A DNA stretch of 44,735 bases from a virus: positions 1 through 44,735 of the IMG/VR virus record IMGVR_UViG_3300043436_004620. One strand, given 5' to 3'. Under the pieces are notes generated by a model that saw nothing but the letters and a program-made list of their open reading frames with translations, was not told the origin of the DNA and did not search any database. The position numbers and the translations under genes were made by a program. Shown piece after piece: positions 8,585 to 15,487 of this stretch (the stretch's first letter is position 1; every line of letters starts with the position of its first letter).

Positions 8585-8591
8585 TATTTAT
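8585..8591 (+). promoter_or_regulatory. Candidate late promoter box TATTTAT (gene 8607)
   Basis: TATTTAT, in the wider context CTATTTATAA, lies 15 bases before ATG 8607 and directly after the terminator. A promoter is expected here. Confidence 0.55.
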
Positions 8592-8606
8592 AATAAACTT
8601 TTTAAA

Positions 8607-8927
8607 ATGATTTTTACAATACTTTATAAAGACCAGACAACTACTTCATTAAGTGCTGCAACTTGGTCAGAAGCAACTGCATACGCAGAGGGAACAGGTA
8701 AACAAATTGTAAGTATTACTGAACCCGTAAACCCTACTTTAGTTTTACTTTCACCATCATCAACTAATTTTTATCAGTTAACACTCAAAAATACTACAAC
8801 GGGAGCATCGACTCCATACTTTGTGTTTTCTGAAGATTATGCGTCTTTAGAAAATTGGATTTCAACACAGACGAATTATGTTGTAACCGTTCTTATCAAT
8901 TCGGAAAGAAATTACGTTTCATTATAA
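8607..8927 (+). CDS. Hypothetical protein between terminator and scaffold gene
   Basis: This 106-residue protein starts at ATG 8607. It is rich in Thr and Ser and reads as mainly beta strand: MIFTILYKDQTTTSL, IVSITEPVNPTLVLL and NYVVTVLINSERNYVSL. No Cys, signal peptide or membrane segment is visible. I do not recognise it. It has its own terminator-promoter punctuation upstream and another TATTTAT box downstream, so it can be expressed separately from both the protease and the scaffold. A minor virion protein is a plausible guess from context. Confidence 0.7.
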   Translation: MIFTILYKDQTTTSLSAATWSEATAYAEGTGKQIVSITEPVNPTLVLLSPSSTNFYQLTLKNTTTGASTPYFVFSEDYASLENWISTQTNYVVTVLINSERNYVSL

Positions 8928-8957
8928 GAGAAATAATACTTTTTTCTTATTTGACAC

Positions 8958-8964
8958 TATTTAT
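8958..8964 (+). promoter_or_regulatory. Candidate late promoter box TATTTAT (scaffold and capsid genes)
   Basis: TATTTAT, in the wider context CTATTTATAA, lies 23 bases before ATG 8988. The major capsid gene 29 bases after the scaffold lacks an exact box, so this site may drive both. Confidence 0.5.
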
Positions 8965-8987
8965 AAGTTAAATTAAACAATTTTTCT

Positions 8988-10631
8988 ATGCAAGAAAATA
9001 AAGATGTAGTACAAGAGGCACTCATTCGAATGAAACAAGTCGAAGATGTAATTGCCGAGAATGCAAAAGGAATACTTGCTTCAACTATGAAGGAAGAAAT
9101 CAATCAACTAGTAAAAGAATCTCTATCTGAACAAGATGATGACGAGGTTGAATTAGATGTAGACATGGACGATGACACTGAAGAAGTGGATATGGACATG
9201 GATATTGATAACGAAGACGAAGTCGGAATGGATATGGACTTAGATATGACTGACATGGATTCAGAATCTCCTATTGATTTAACAAACGCTTCTGACGAAG
9301 AAATTCTAAAAGTTTTCAAAGCTATGGGTGAAGAAGACGGTATCATTGTAAAGAAGGATGGCGAAGACATTCATCTTACTGATAACAATTCTGACAACGA
9401 ATACTTAGTAAAACTTGGTGAATCTATGGAAGAAGAAATGGACGAACAAGAAGAGGAAATGGATGAACAAGAAGAAGAAATGGACGAATCATCTCATTGG
9501 GGTGGTAACAAAGGTGACATTTCTAAATCTCGTAAAGACTACATGGAAGAAGACGAAGATGTAGATGCAGTTATTGAAAAGTTATTCTCATCAGATGACA
9601 GCGAAGACATGGATGTTGACGTTGAAGACGAAGAGATTATGTATGAAATCGAATTTGACGAACAAGACGATGACGACATGGATGATTCTGCTGACATGGA
9701 TTTGGACGAACAGGAAGAAGAAATGGATGAGCAAGAAGAAGAAATGGATGAGCAAGAAGAAGAAATGGATGAGCAAAATTGGGAAGAAAGCTTAGATGAG
9801 GCTTACAGTCACAAGAAAGCACCAGGAGTTAAAGGTAGTGGGCCTAAATTCTCTTATGACAAATCTGCTAAAGGTGGATTCAAAGAAGACAAGAAAGTAG
9901 GACCTAAATCTGTAGGAACTGGTAAAGCTAAGTTTGAATACAAGAAAGGCGCGAACATGGAAGGAAAGTCTAAAGTAGTTAAAGCTGAAACGAAAGAAGG
10001 TAAATTCGGAGGCAACAAAGGAGACGATTCTCGTTCTAAAAGAGACTACGAACAAAAGTTTGGTGGTAACAAAGGTGACAAATCTAAAACTCATAGTGGA
10101 AAAGATTATGAGAAGACTGAAACTAAAGAAGCTGCAAGAACTTATGGTATGGGTTCTAAAGAAGGAAGAGGTCTTAGAAAAGGCATCACTAATAACAGAA
10201 ACTATGTTTATGGTAAAAATGGTGTAAAAGTTGAATCTCTTGAATCAGAAGTTAGTATGTTGAGAGAAAAGAACGAAGAGTATAGAAAAGCATTAAATGT
10301 GTTTAGAGAAAAATTAAATGAAGTAGCAATCTTCAACTCTAATTTAGCATATGCAACTAGACTTTTCACTGAACATTCAACAACTAAAAAAGAAAAAATA
10401 AATATCCTGAGAAGATTTGACGGAGTAGAAACACTTAAAGAGTCTAAAAATCTCTATAAGTCTATCAAAGACGAATTAGGTCAGGTTGATTCAAAATCAA
10501 TTAACGAATCAGTTGGAAATAAAATAAATAATACAGTTTCAACTGGCTCATCAACAACATTGATTGAATCAAAAACTTATGAAAATCCACAATTCTTAAG
10601 AATGAAGGATTTAATGACAAAAATTAAATAA
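8988..10631 (+). CDS. 22: Prohead core scaffold protein (T4 gp22-like), enlarged and repeat-rich
   Basis: This 547-residue protein lies directly before the major capsid gene, as gp22 does in T4, and is about twice the T4 length (269 residues). Residues 1-40 form a charged helix. Residues about 50-260 are extremely acidic, with Met-Asp alternations and the heptad EEEMDEQ repeated in two blocks. A basic middle region carries three copies of a GGNKGD-x-S motif. The C-terminal part, from about residue 410, is a coiled coil (SEVSMLREKNEEYRKAL). It is followed by the segment NSNLAYATRLFTEHSTTK and NILRRFD, which I associate with gp22-type scaffolds. The protein is expected to be degraded by the gp21 protease during head maturation. 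Confidence 0.85.
   Translation: MQENKDVVQEALIRMKQVEDVIAENAKGILASTMKEEINQLVKESLSEQDDDEVELDVDMDDDTEEVDMDMDIDNEDEVGMDMDLDMTDMDSESPIDLTNASDEEILKVFKAMGEEDGIIVKKDGEDIHLTDNNSDNEYLVKLGESMEEEMDEQEEEMDEQEEEMDESSHWGGNKGDISKSRKDYMEEDEDVDAVIEKLFSSDDSEDMDVDVEDEEIMYEIEFDEQDDDDMDDSADMDLDEQEEEMDEQEEEMDEQEEEMDEQNWEESLDEAYSHKKAPGVKGSGPKFSYDKSAKGGFKEDKKVGPKSVGTGKAKFEYKKGANMEGKSKVVKAETKEGKFGGNKGDDSRSKRDYEQKFGGNKGDKSKTHSGKDYEKTETKEAARTYGMGSKEGRGLRKGITNNRNYVYGKNGVKVESLESEVSMLREKNEEYRKALNVFREKLNEVAIFNSNLAYATRLFTEHSTTKKEKINILRRFDGVETLKESKNLYKSIKDELGQVDSKSINESVGNKINNTVSTGSSTTLIESKTYENPQFLRMKDLMTKIK
9429..9488 (+). repeat. EEEMDEQ-coding repeat block 1 in the scaffold gene
   Basis: Nearly three tandem 21-base units code for EEEMDEQ, the last ending EEEMDES. 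The units differ at several third-codon positions, so this block is older or more diverged than block 2. Confidence 0.85.
9714..9776 (+). repeat. EEEMDEQ-coding repeat block 2 in the scaffold gene
   Basis: Three tandem 21-base units, gaagaagaaatggatgagca plus one a, are identical at the nucleotide level. This suggests recent slippage or unequal exchange. Block 1 codes for the same heptad 285 bases upstream. Confidence 0.9.
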
Positions 10632-10660
10632 ACAAAATAAAACAAAACAAATATTTTAAA

Positions 10661-12472
10661 ATGGGAGCATTATTAGAATCAGGTCTTGTTGGTAACATCG
10701 GTCTTAAGCACCTTAAAGTTATCAAAGAAGACACAATCGGAAAATGGGACAAATTAGGATTCTTAGAGGGTCTTAAAGGTCACATGAGAGAGAACGTAGC
10801 ACAACTTTATGAAAACCAAGCGTCATACCTTATCAACGAAGCTTCAACAACTTCAGATACAGGTGCTTTCGAAACTGTGGTTTTCCCTATCGTTAGAAGA
10901 GTTTTCTCTAAATTATTAGCAAACGATATCGTATCAGTACAAGCTATGAACTTACCAATTGGTAAATTGTTCTACTTCGTACCTAACATTCAAAACTATG
11001 AAGTAGGTGGTAACCCAACTTCAGATTTTGGAGAACATTATGCACCTTATGGTTCACCAAACCAAACAGCAGGTCAAACACCTAACAGTGGTTATAACTA
11101 TAACACAGGTAGAACATTGTATGACAAGTTCTACGAGGGTGAAGAACCAGCATTAGACCCACCAGGTTTATATGACTATTCTAAAGGTACATTCTCCGCT
11201 GTAACAGGTACTGCAGTAACTGCACAATGGAATAATGTAACATTAAACCTTGACCCTTACGGTTATGCTCTAGGTAACTACAGAAAAGTATTAATTATTA
11301 TGTCAGGTTTTGCATCTGCTGGAGCTGGTAAATTAATTGGTCCTGATGGTCAACCAATCGACAACGAATCATTCTTGTCTGATTTAACTATCTATGGAAC
11401 AAGTGTTACAAACACAAATGCAAATGCTTCAGGTCCTTACTTATTCAGAGTTGTAACTCAAAGATATGGTAAAGGTATTGTTCAATACGGTAACAACAAT
11501 GCTACTTTAGCATTCCCTACCTCAAAAACAGGTGGTGGTCAATACGATGACATTTGTGATGTTGAAGGACAAATTTATCTTGAAGTAGACCTTCAGGTTC
11601 CTGCATGTATTTCTTGCGGTGGTTCAATCGACGGTTACACAGGTTCAACGTTCTCTTCTACAACAGATAATAACAATGCGTTTATTCCTGTTTACAGAAT
11701 TTACAAGAACTTAGAATTCGAAGATAGAATTGGTGAAGTTTCTTTCGATTTACAATCTGTAACAGTTTCTGTAACTGAAAGAAAATTAAGAGCACAATGG
11801 TCTCCAGAAATGGCACAAGACGTTGCGGCATTCCACAACATCGACGCTGAAGCTGAATTAACAGCTTTATTATCTGAGCAAGTTGCTGCTGAAATCGATA
11901 GAGAAATCTTAAGAGACCTTAGAAAAGGTGCAGCATGGAACTTAAGATGGGATTACAACGGTTGGAAGAGATTAGGTACTAACGCAGTTCCTTACACTCA
12001 AAAAGACTGGAACCAAACGCTTATCACAGCAATCAACCAAGTTTCTGCTCAAATCCATAAGTCTACTTTAAGAGGTGGTGCTAACTGGATTGTTGTTTCT
12101 TCTGAAATCAGTGCAATTTTTGATGATTTGGAATATTTCCACGTATCAAACGCAGCTCCTGAACAAGACCAATACAACATGGGTATTGAAAGAGTTGGTA
12201 CTTTAGCTGGTAGATATCAAGTGTATAGAGACCCTTACTTCCCACCAAACCAAGTTTTATTGGGACACAAAGGAACGTCTTTACTTGACACAGGATACAT
12301 CTACGCACCATACGTTCCATTACAACTTACACCTACAATGTACAATCCGTTCAACTTCACTCCAATCAAAGGTATCATGACTAGATACGCTAAGAAGATG
12401 GTGAACAACAGATTCTACGGTAGAATCACAGTTGATGGCGTAAGAACATTCGACTTAAAAGAATTGAGATAA
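10661..12472 (+). CDS. 23: Major capsid protein (T4 gp23-like)
   Basis: This 603-residue protein is the main shell protein of the head. The N-terminal GKWDKLGFLEGLKGH (residues 27-41), NQASYLINEAS (52-62) and the following TVVFPIVRRVFSKLLANDIVSVQAMN are typical of gp23 proteins. So is the C-terminal TRYAKKMVNNRFYGRI segment. The site I58-N59-E60/A61 fits the gp21 protease consensus and sits almost where T4 gp23 is cut (after residue 65). Mature shell protein would therefore be about 543 residues. A variable insertion with a Cys-rich patch (VPACISCGGS, about 305-314) may be a surface domain. A strong terminator follows. Confidence 0.96.
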   Translation: MGALLESGLVGNIGLKHLKVIKEDTIGKWDKLGFLEGLKGHMRENVAQLYENQASYLINEASTTSDTGAFETVVFPIVRRVFSKLLANDIVSVQAMNLPIGKLFYFVPNIQNYEVGGNPTSDFGEHYAPYGSPNQTAGQTPNSGYNYNTGRTLYDKFYEGEEPALDPPGLYDYSKGTFSAVTGTAVTAQWNNVTLNLDPYGYALGNYRKVLIIMSGFASAGAGKLIGPDGQPIDNESFLSDLTIYGTSVTNTNANASGPYLFRVVTQRYGKGIVQYGNNNATLAFPTSKTGGGQYDDICDVEGQIYLEVDLQVPACISCGGSIDGYTGSTFSSTTDNNNAFIPVYRIYKNLEFEDRIGEVSFDLQSVTVSVTERKLRAQWSPEMAQDVAAFHNIDAEAELTALLSEQVAAEIDREILRDLRKGAAWNLRWDYNGWKRLGTNAVPYTQKDWNQTLITAINQVSAQIHKSTLRGGANWIVVSSEISAIFDDLEYFHVSNAAPEQDQYNMGIERVGTLAGRYQVYRDPYFPPNQVLLGHKGTSLLDTGYIYAPYVPLQLTPTMYNPFNFTPIKGIMTRYAKKMVNNRFYGRITVDGVRTFDLKELR

Positions 12473-12490
12473 TCTATTCTTTGACGATAC

Positions 12491-12521
12491 AAAAAAGGTC
12501 CCCCAAAAGGGACCTTTTTTT
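12491..12521 (+). terminator. Strong rho-independent terminator after the capsid gene
   Basis: A GGTCCC / GGGACC stem, extended by A-run/T-run pairing, has the loop CCAAAA and ends in a T-run. It lies 18 bases after the capsid stop codon. Confidence 0.9.
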
Positions 12522-12531
12522 ATGCCCGATA

Positions 12532-12538
12532 TATTTAT
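12532..12538 (+). promoter_or_regulatory. Candidate late promoter box TATTTAT (gene 12543)
   Basis: TATTTAT lies between the terminator and the preferred start, with only 4 bases to the ATG. If it works as a promoter the transcript would be nearly leaderless. Confidence 0.4.
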
Positions 12539-12542
12539 TAAC

Positions 12543-13598
12543 ATGATAAAGCAAACATGGAATATTAGTAGTGAAGAAAAATATAGAATATTAAACCTTC
12601 ATGAATCTGCAACAAAGAATTTATACCTTGTAAAAGAACAAGTTCAAGGAGGACAAGAAGGCGAAAACTCTTGGACAATATGTTCGAGACTTGTTGTTCA
12701 GTCTGGAAACGATTTTTTTGTTATGGTAGGTAAGGGCTCGTATGCTCAAATACCAAGACTGAGTGAAGTTTCTGGTGTTATACAGAATGGGGAATTAGTT
12801 TTAAACCAAAAAACTAAAGACGGACTTGATGTTGGAGAGTGGATGCATGGGTCAATCGCATGTTCAAATGAGTATCCAGAGACTCGACAAGGAAATTATC
12901 GTTGGTTTTGTTATTTTGATGACATAAGTTCGAAATTGGTGGGTAGTAAAGGAGTTGATGAGAGATATGTGAAAGATAATATACCAGTGTTTGGAGTTCT
13001 TGGTTATGATGGGTCTTTAGGAACAGGGAGAGAATATTTTGTCGGTCAAAAAATACCGAAAGATAAAGAAGGTTTAACAGTACAGTTTGGTGTTAGTAGA
13101 ACAAAATCATACATACTTGAAATATCACCAGCAATGGACGGACAAAAAGGTGTACCTCAAAACTTTAAACCTGAACCAAAAAAAGAACCAACAAAAGAAG
13201 TTATTGAGCTCAACATAGAAAGTCCATTCGTTTTTGATAAAACTGATTTGACTCCTGAGGCTGAAACACAATTTAGGGCCTTTATAGAAAAACTTAAGAA
13301 AGATTATCAAAATGTTCCATCAAATGTTGAAGTTATAACTTCAGCATCAATCGATGCGGAACCAAGTTCTAAAGAAAAATATAATATGGACTTGTCTACA
13401 AGAAGAGCAAACGCAATTATAGATAGACTAAAATCTGAATTAGGTCAAACAAAATTAACTTTTACACCAAAACCAATTGGTCAAACAGATAAATTTTCTC
13501 CAGGTTTAAAATGGCCTGAAGTAAAAGATAACACTAAAACAGCACCAAATAGACGATTAATTATAAAATTACCAAAATTAATAATACAACGTAATTAA
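12543..13598 (+). CDS. Virion-candidate protein with C-terminal OmpA-like domain
   Basis: I chose ATG 12543 (351 residues) over the in-frame ATG 12522, which lies in the terminator's T-run. The N-terminus has EEKYRILNLHESATKN, containing L19-H20-E21/S22, a possible prohead protease site. The middle (about 35-210) is beta-like with several Trp and Cys and no known family. The last 130 residues match an OmpA C-terminal (peptidoglycan-binding) domain: FVFDKTDLTPEA, then VEVITSASIDAEPSS, then MDLSTRRANAIIDRLK, and a final NRRLIIKL. OmpA-like domains bind the diaminopimelate of Gram-negative peptidoglycan. No signal peptide is visible. A virion role in entry or wall contact fits the site after the capsid gene, but is inferred. 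Confidence 0.8.
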   Translation: MIKQTWNISSEEKYRILNLHESATKNLYLVKEQVQGGQEGENSWTICSRLVVQSGNDFFVMVGKGSYAQIPRLSEVSGVIQNGELVLNQKTKDGLDVGEWMHGSIACSNEYPETRQGNYRWFCYFDDISSKLVGSKGVDERYVKDNIPVFGVLGYDGSLGTGREYFVGQKIPKDKEGLTVQFGVSRTKSYILEISPAMDGQKGVPQNFKPEPKKEPTKEVIELNIESPFVFDKTDLTPEAETQFRAFIEKLKKDYQNVPSNVEVITSASIDAEPSSKEKYNMDLSTRRANAIIDRLKSELGQTKLTFTPKPIGQTDKFSPGLKWPEVKDNTKTAPNRRLIIKLPKLIIQRN

Positions 13599-13603
13599 AA
13601 AAA

Positions 13604-13630
13604 AATCCCCACTCAAAGGTGGGGATTTTT
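13604..13630. terminator. Bidirectional terminator between convergent genes
   Basis: AATCCCCAC / GTGGGGATT form a 9-bp stem with the loop TCAAAG, flanked by an A-run on the left and a T-run on the right. It can therefore stop transcription of both the + gene ending at 13598 and the - gene ending at 13630. Confidence 0.9.
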
Positions 13631-14040
13631 TAATTTAAGAAGTAAACTGATAGATATTCAGTATTATCATGGTTTGTTGAGTATAGTATTATTAATTTAT
13701 CAGGTTTTTGTGGGTTATATCCATTCATGTTAACATATTCGCTAATCTCTGACTTACCATTAAGTTTAAACCAATTGATGTAAGTATAACTATGATTAGA
13801 AAGATAATTTTGGGATGCGTAAATTCTGAATATGTCATCATATTTTACTCTATAAATTGATGTGGTATCAATATTATTTTTCTTTAATATTTTTTCCAAT
13901 TCAATTTTAGAGTCGGGACTTAACTTACTCATAAAATTGTGTTGGGGGTTACCGAAACTATATGACCTAAGTGGGATGGTCTGAGAATATGACCACAGAC
14001 TTATTACAGAAAATAATAAAAATAAATAAACTTTTTTCAT
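13630..14040 (-). CDS. Small exported protein with signal peptide
   Basis: This 136-residue protein begins with a classic signal peptide: MKK, then a hydrophobic run VYLFLLFSVISLW, then SYS before Gln. The predicted cut before Gln21 is a pattern common in Bacteroidota exported proteins. There is no lipobox Cys. The mature part is small, polar and rich in Tyr, Ser and Asn, with no family I recognise. Unlike its neighbours it has a good host-type promoter upstream (14055-14085) and a strong terminator downstream, so it looks like a self-contained expression unit. A role in modifying the host envelope, for example superinfection exclusion, is speculative. Confidence 0.75.
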   Translation of the reverse strand: MKKVYLFLLFSVISLWSYSQTIPLRSYSFGNPQHNFMSKLSPDSKIELEKILKKNNIDTTSIYRVKYDDIFRIYASQNYLSNHSYTYINWFKLNGKSEISEYVNMNGYNPQKPDKLIILYSTNHDNTEYLSVYFLN

Positions 14041-14054
14041 AGATACAATTTTTA

Positions 14055-14085
14055 CAAAGATATGAAAATTATTATTTCCATCAAA
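14055..14085 (-). promoter_or_regulatory. Candidate Bacteroidota sigma-type promoter (exported protein gene)
   Basis: Read on the - strand there is TTTG (14085-14082), a 19-base spacer, then TATCTTTG (14062-14055), 14 bases before the ATG of the exported protein gene. This fits the published Bacteroides/Flavobacterium consensus of a -33 TTTG and a -7 TAnnTTTG. It is a pattern match only. Confidence 0.5.
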
Positions 14086-14112
14086 ATGATTTTTTAAATT
14101 ATTCTTAGATTT

Positions 14113-14337
14113 TTATTTAGGTAATCGAGTTGAATTCAATACACGTAATGATTTTGAAATTATTTCGGACTCTTCGAGAGTGAATAGATTTTTCTGATAA
14201 CACATATTGATGGCTAAACCAATCATATAAACTGATTGTTCTTCATTGAGTCCGTCTATTAAATTTGATATGTCAGTGGGGGAAAAATATGAAATAGTTT
14301 CAAATAATTCTCCGATTGGTTGTTTTTTGTTTTCCAT
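14113..14337 (-). CDS. Small hypothetical protein
   Basis: This 74-residue, mainly helical acidic protein starts at ATG 14337 (MENKKQPIGELFETI). No motif, signal peptide or membrane span is seen, and no family is recognised. It lies between the exported protein gene and the divergent gene at 14375, sharing a 37-base upstream region with the latter. I found no clear promoter box in its own orientation. Confidence 0.65.
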   Translation of the reverse strand: MENKKQPIGELFETISYFSPTDISNLIDGLNEEQSVYMIGLAINMCYQKNLFTLEESEIISKSLRVLNSTRLPK

Positions 14338-14352
14338 AATAAGATTATATGA

Positions 14353-14359
14353 TATTTAT
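14353..14359 (+). promoter_or_regulatory. Candidate late promoter box TATTTAT (gene 14375)
   Basis: TATTTAT lies 15 bases before ATG 14375 in gene-sense orientation, in the short divergent region with gene 14113-14337. Confidence 0.5.
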
Positions 14360-14374
14360 GAAAATATAATAGTG

Positions 14375-15064
14375 ATGGAAAAAAAACAAATAAAAGAAGC
14401 GACTGGTGGTGGAAGCTCGGGAAGTTTTAAAGTTCCTGTTGTCTTAGCCCCTCAGAACTGGGAAAATGAACAATTAAGTCCGTTTGTTGAACCTGTATAT
14501 GATTATACAAATGCAGAGTTGGCGTATGAAGAGGCTGATGGGGATTTTAAAGAAACACCCGCAAAAAGAGCTGCCATTGAAAGAAGAACAAAAAAATTAT
14601 CTGATGTTTCAAAATATTTGAAACAATTTTATACAGGTCAAAATGATGAAGAAGGTTCTGCAATCAATCCTACTATGAATGGTCTCCCATTGAAAGAGGA
14701 GTTTCTTGATGAAGATTTAGCAGTTTGGTTCGGCACAAAGAAAAAACCTAAAGGAAGTAAACAACCTAAAGGTCCTTGGGTCAACATTTGTAGAAAAGAA
14801 AATGGTAAACACCCTCCATGTGGTAGACCTGAGGCTAAAGATAAAGGATACCCAAAATGTAGAGCAGTTGGTGTTGCTGCAAAAATGAGTGCATCTGAAA
14901 AAAGGTCTGCTTGTCAACAAAAGAGGAGGGCTGAAAAAACTGAACCAAAAACAGGAACTGGTAATGCACCCACAATGACACATTATAAGCCGAAAAACGA
15001 AGGAATCAAAAGTTTAATAAGAAAGGTTCTCAGAGAAAATACTAATCCAACTTCTTCAAAATAG
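14375..15064 (+). CDS. Putative virion protein with four-Cys DUF5872-like core
   Basis: The start is ATG 14375; an upstream in-frame ATG at 14246 would run through the opposite gene and the promoter box. The 229-residue protein has a Gly/Ser-rich N-terminus with I6-K7-E8/A9, a possible prohead protease site, and a helical middle. A basic core follows (about 113-190) with WFGTKKKPKGS, PWVNICR, PPCGRPEAKDKGYPKCR and KRSACQQKRRAE. Cys 139, 149, 162 and 180 could bind metal. I relate this core to the DUF5872-type segments of aquatic phage proteins. The C-terminus GIKSLIRKVLREN resembles the N-terminal tag of the 15481-15945 protein. Its 3' end overlaps the convergent gene by 23 bases. Confidence 0.75.
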   Translation: MEKKQIKEATGGGSSGSFKVPVVLAPQNWENEQLSPFVEPVYDYTNAELAYEEADGDFKETPAKRAAIERRTKKLSDVSKYLKQFYTGQNDEEGSAINPTMNGLPLKEEFLDEDLAVWFGTKKKPKGSKQPKGPWVNICRKENGKHPPCGRPEAKDKGYPKCRAVGVAAKMSASEKRSACQQKRRAEKTEPKTGTGNAPTMTHYKPKNEGIKSLIRKVLRENTNPTSSK

Positions 15065-15452
15065 TTTGTAAAGAATGTTGAATATTACTTCTAATTTCAT
15101 CTTCTAAAAGTTGTCTTTCACCTTCTAAAACTTTATCAAAACTTTCAATAATTTGTTTGAAACCATTATTGTCTGACAAATAAACTGAGTAACTATAAAC
15201 ATGGTTTATCAGGTTTATTGTATGATTTTCGATAACAATAAACATATTTTTGTTTTCATTCTTGATAAACCTTTTGTTGGAAATTGGTGCAAACGTCAGT
15301 TTGGAATCGGGGTCCGAAATTAATTTCTTACAAATCTCAATAGTTATTTTTTCCTCTTCCGGTATTGGGAATGAAGGGTCGAATCTTTCTTTTAAAGTCA
15401 GATATATTTTAAACAATAGACGAGGGATATATCCCACAACTTTATTTTCCAT
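15042..15452 (-). CDS. Hypothetical protein, convergent with gene 14375
   Basis: This 136-residue protein starts at ATG 15452. It has a mixed helix/strand pattern: a basic N-terminal helix (RLLFKIYLTLKERF), a beta centre with FIVIENHTINLINHVYSYSVYL, and a charged helical end (SNIQHSLQTILKKLD). No catalytic motif is visible and I cannot name the family. It has a host-type promoter candidate only 4 bases before its start, and its 3' end overlaps the opposite gene by 23 bases. Confidence 0.7.
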   Translation of the reverse strand: MENKVVGYIPRLLFKIYLTLKERFDPSFPIPEEEKITIEICKKLISDPDSKLTFAPISNKRFIKNENKNMFIVIENHTINLINHVYSYSVYLSDNNGFKQIIESFDKVLEGERQLLEDEIRSNIQHSLQTILKKLD

Positions 15453-15456
15453 TTGA

Positions 15457-15487
15457 CAAATATAAGGAACTATTTAAAAATTAACAA
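15457..15487 (-). promoter_or_regulatory. Candidate Bacteroidota sigma-type promoter (gene 15042-15452)
   Basis: On the - strand TTG (15487-15485) is followed by a 20-base spacer and TATATTTG (15464-15457), with 4 bases left to the ATG. The match to TTG-N19/21-TAnnTTTG is good, but the region is very AT-rich and the -33 part overlaps the end of the upstream gene. Confidence 0.4.

Noticed and set aside
9429-9776. Tandem 21-base repeats that might be read as a CRISPR-like or regulatory array
   Set aside because: They are in frame inside the scaffold gene, code for EEEMDEQ, have no spacers and keep codon phase.
12522-12542. Longer start (ATG 12522) for the OmpA-domain protein
   Set aside because: It overlaps the T-run of the terminator and places the TATTTAT box inside the coding region; ATG 12543 is a better start.
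14246-14374. Longer start (ATG 14246) for the four-Cys protein
   Set aside because: It would run antisense through most of the 14113-14337 gene and across the promoter box; ATG 14375 starts a typical Lys-rich N-terminus.
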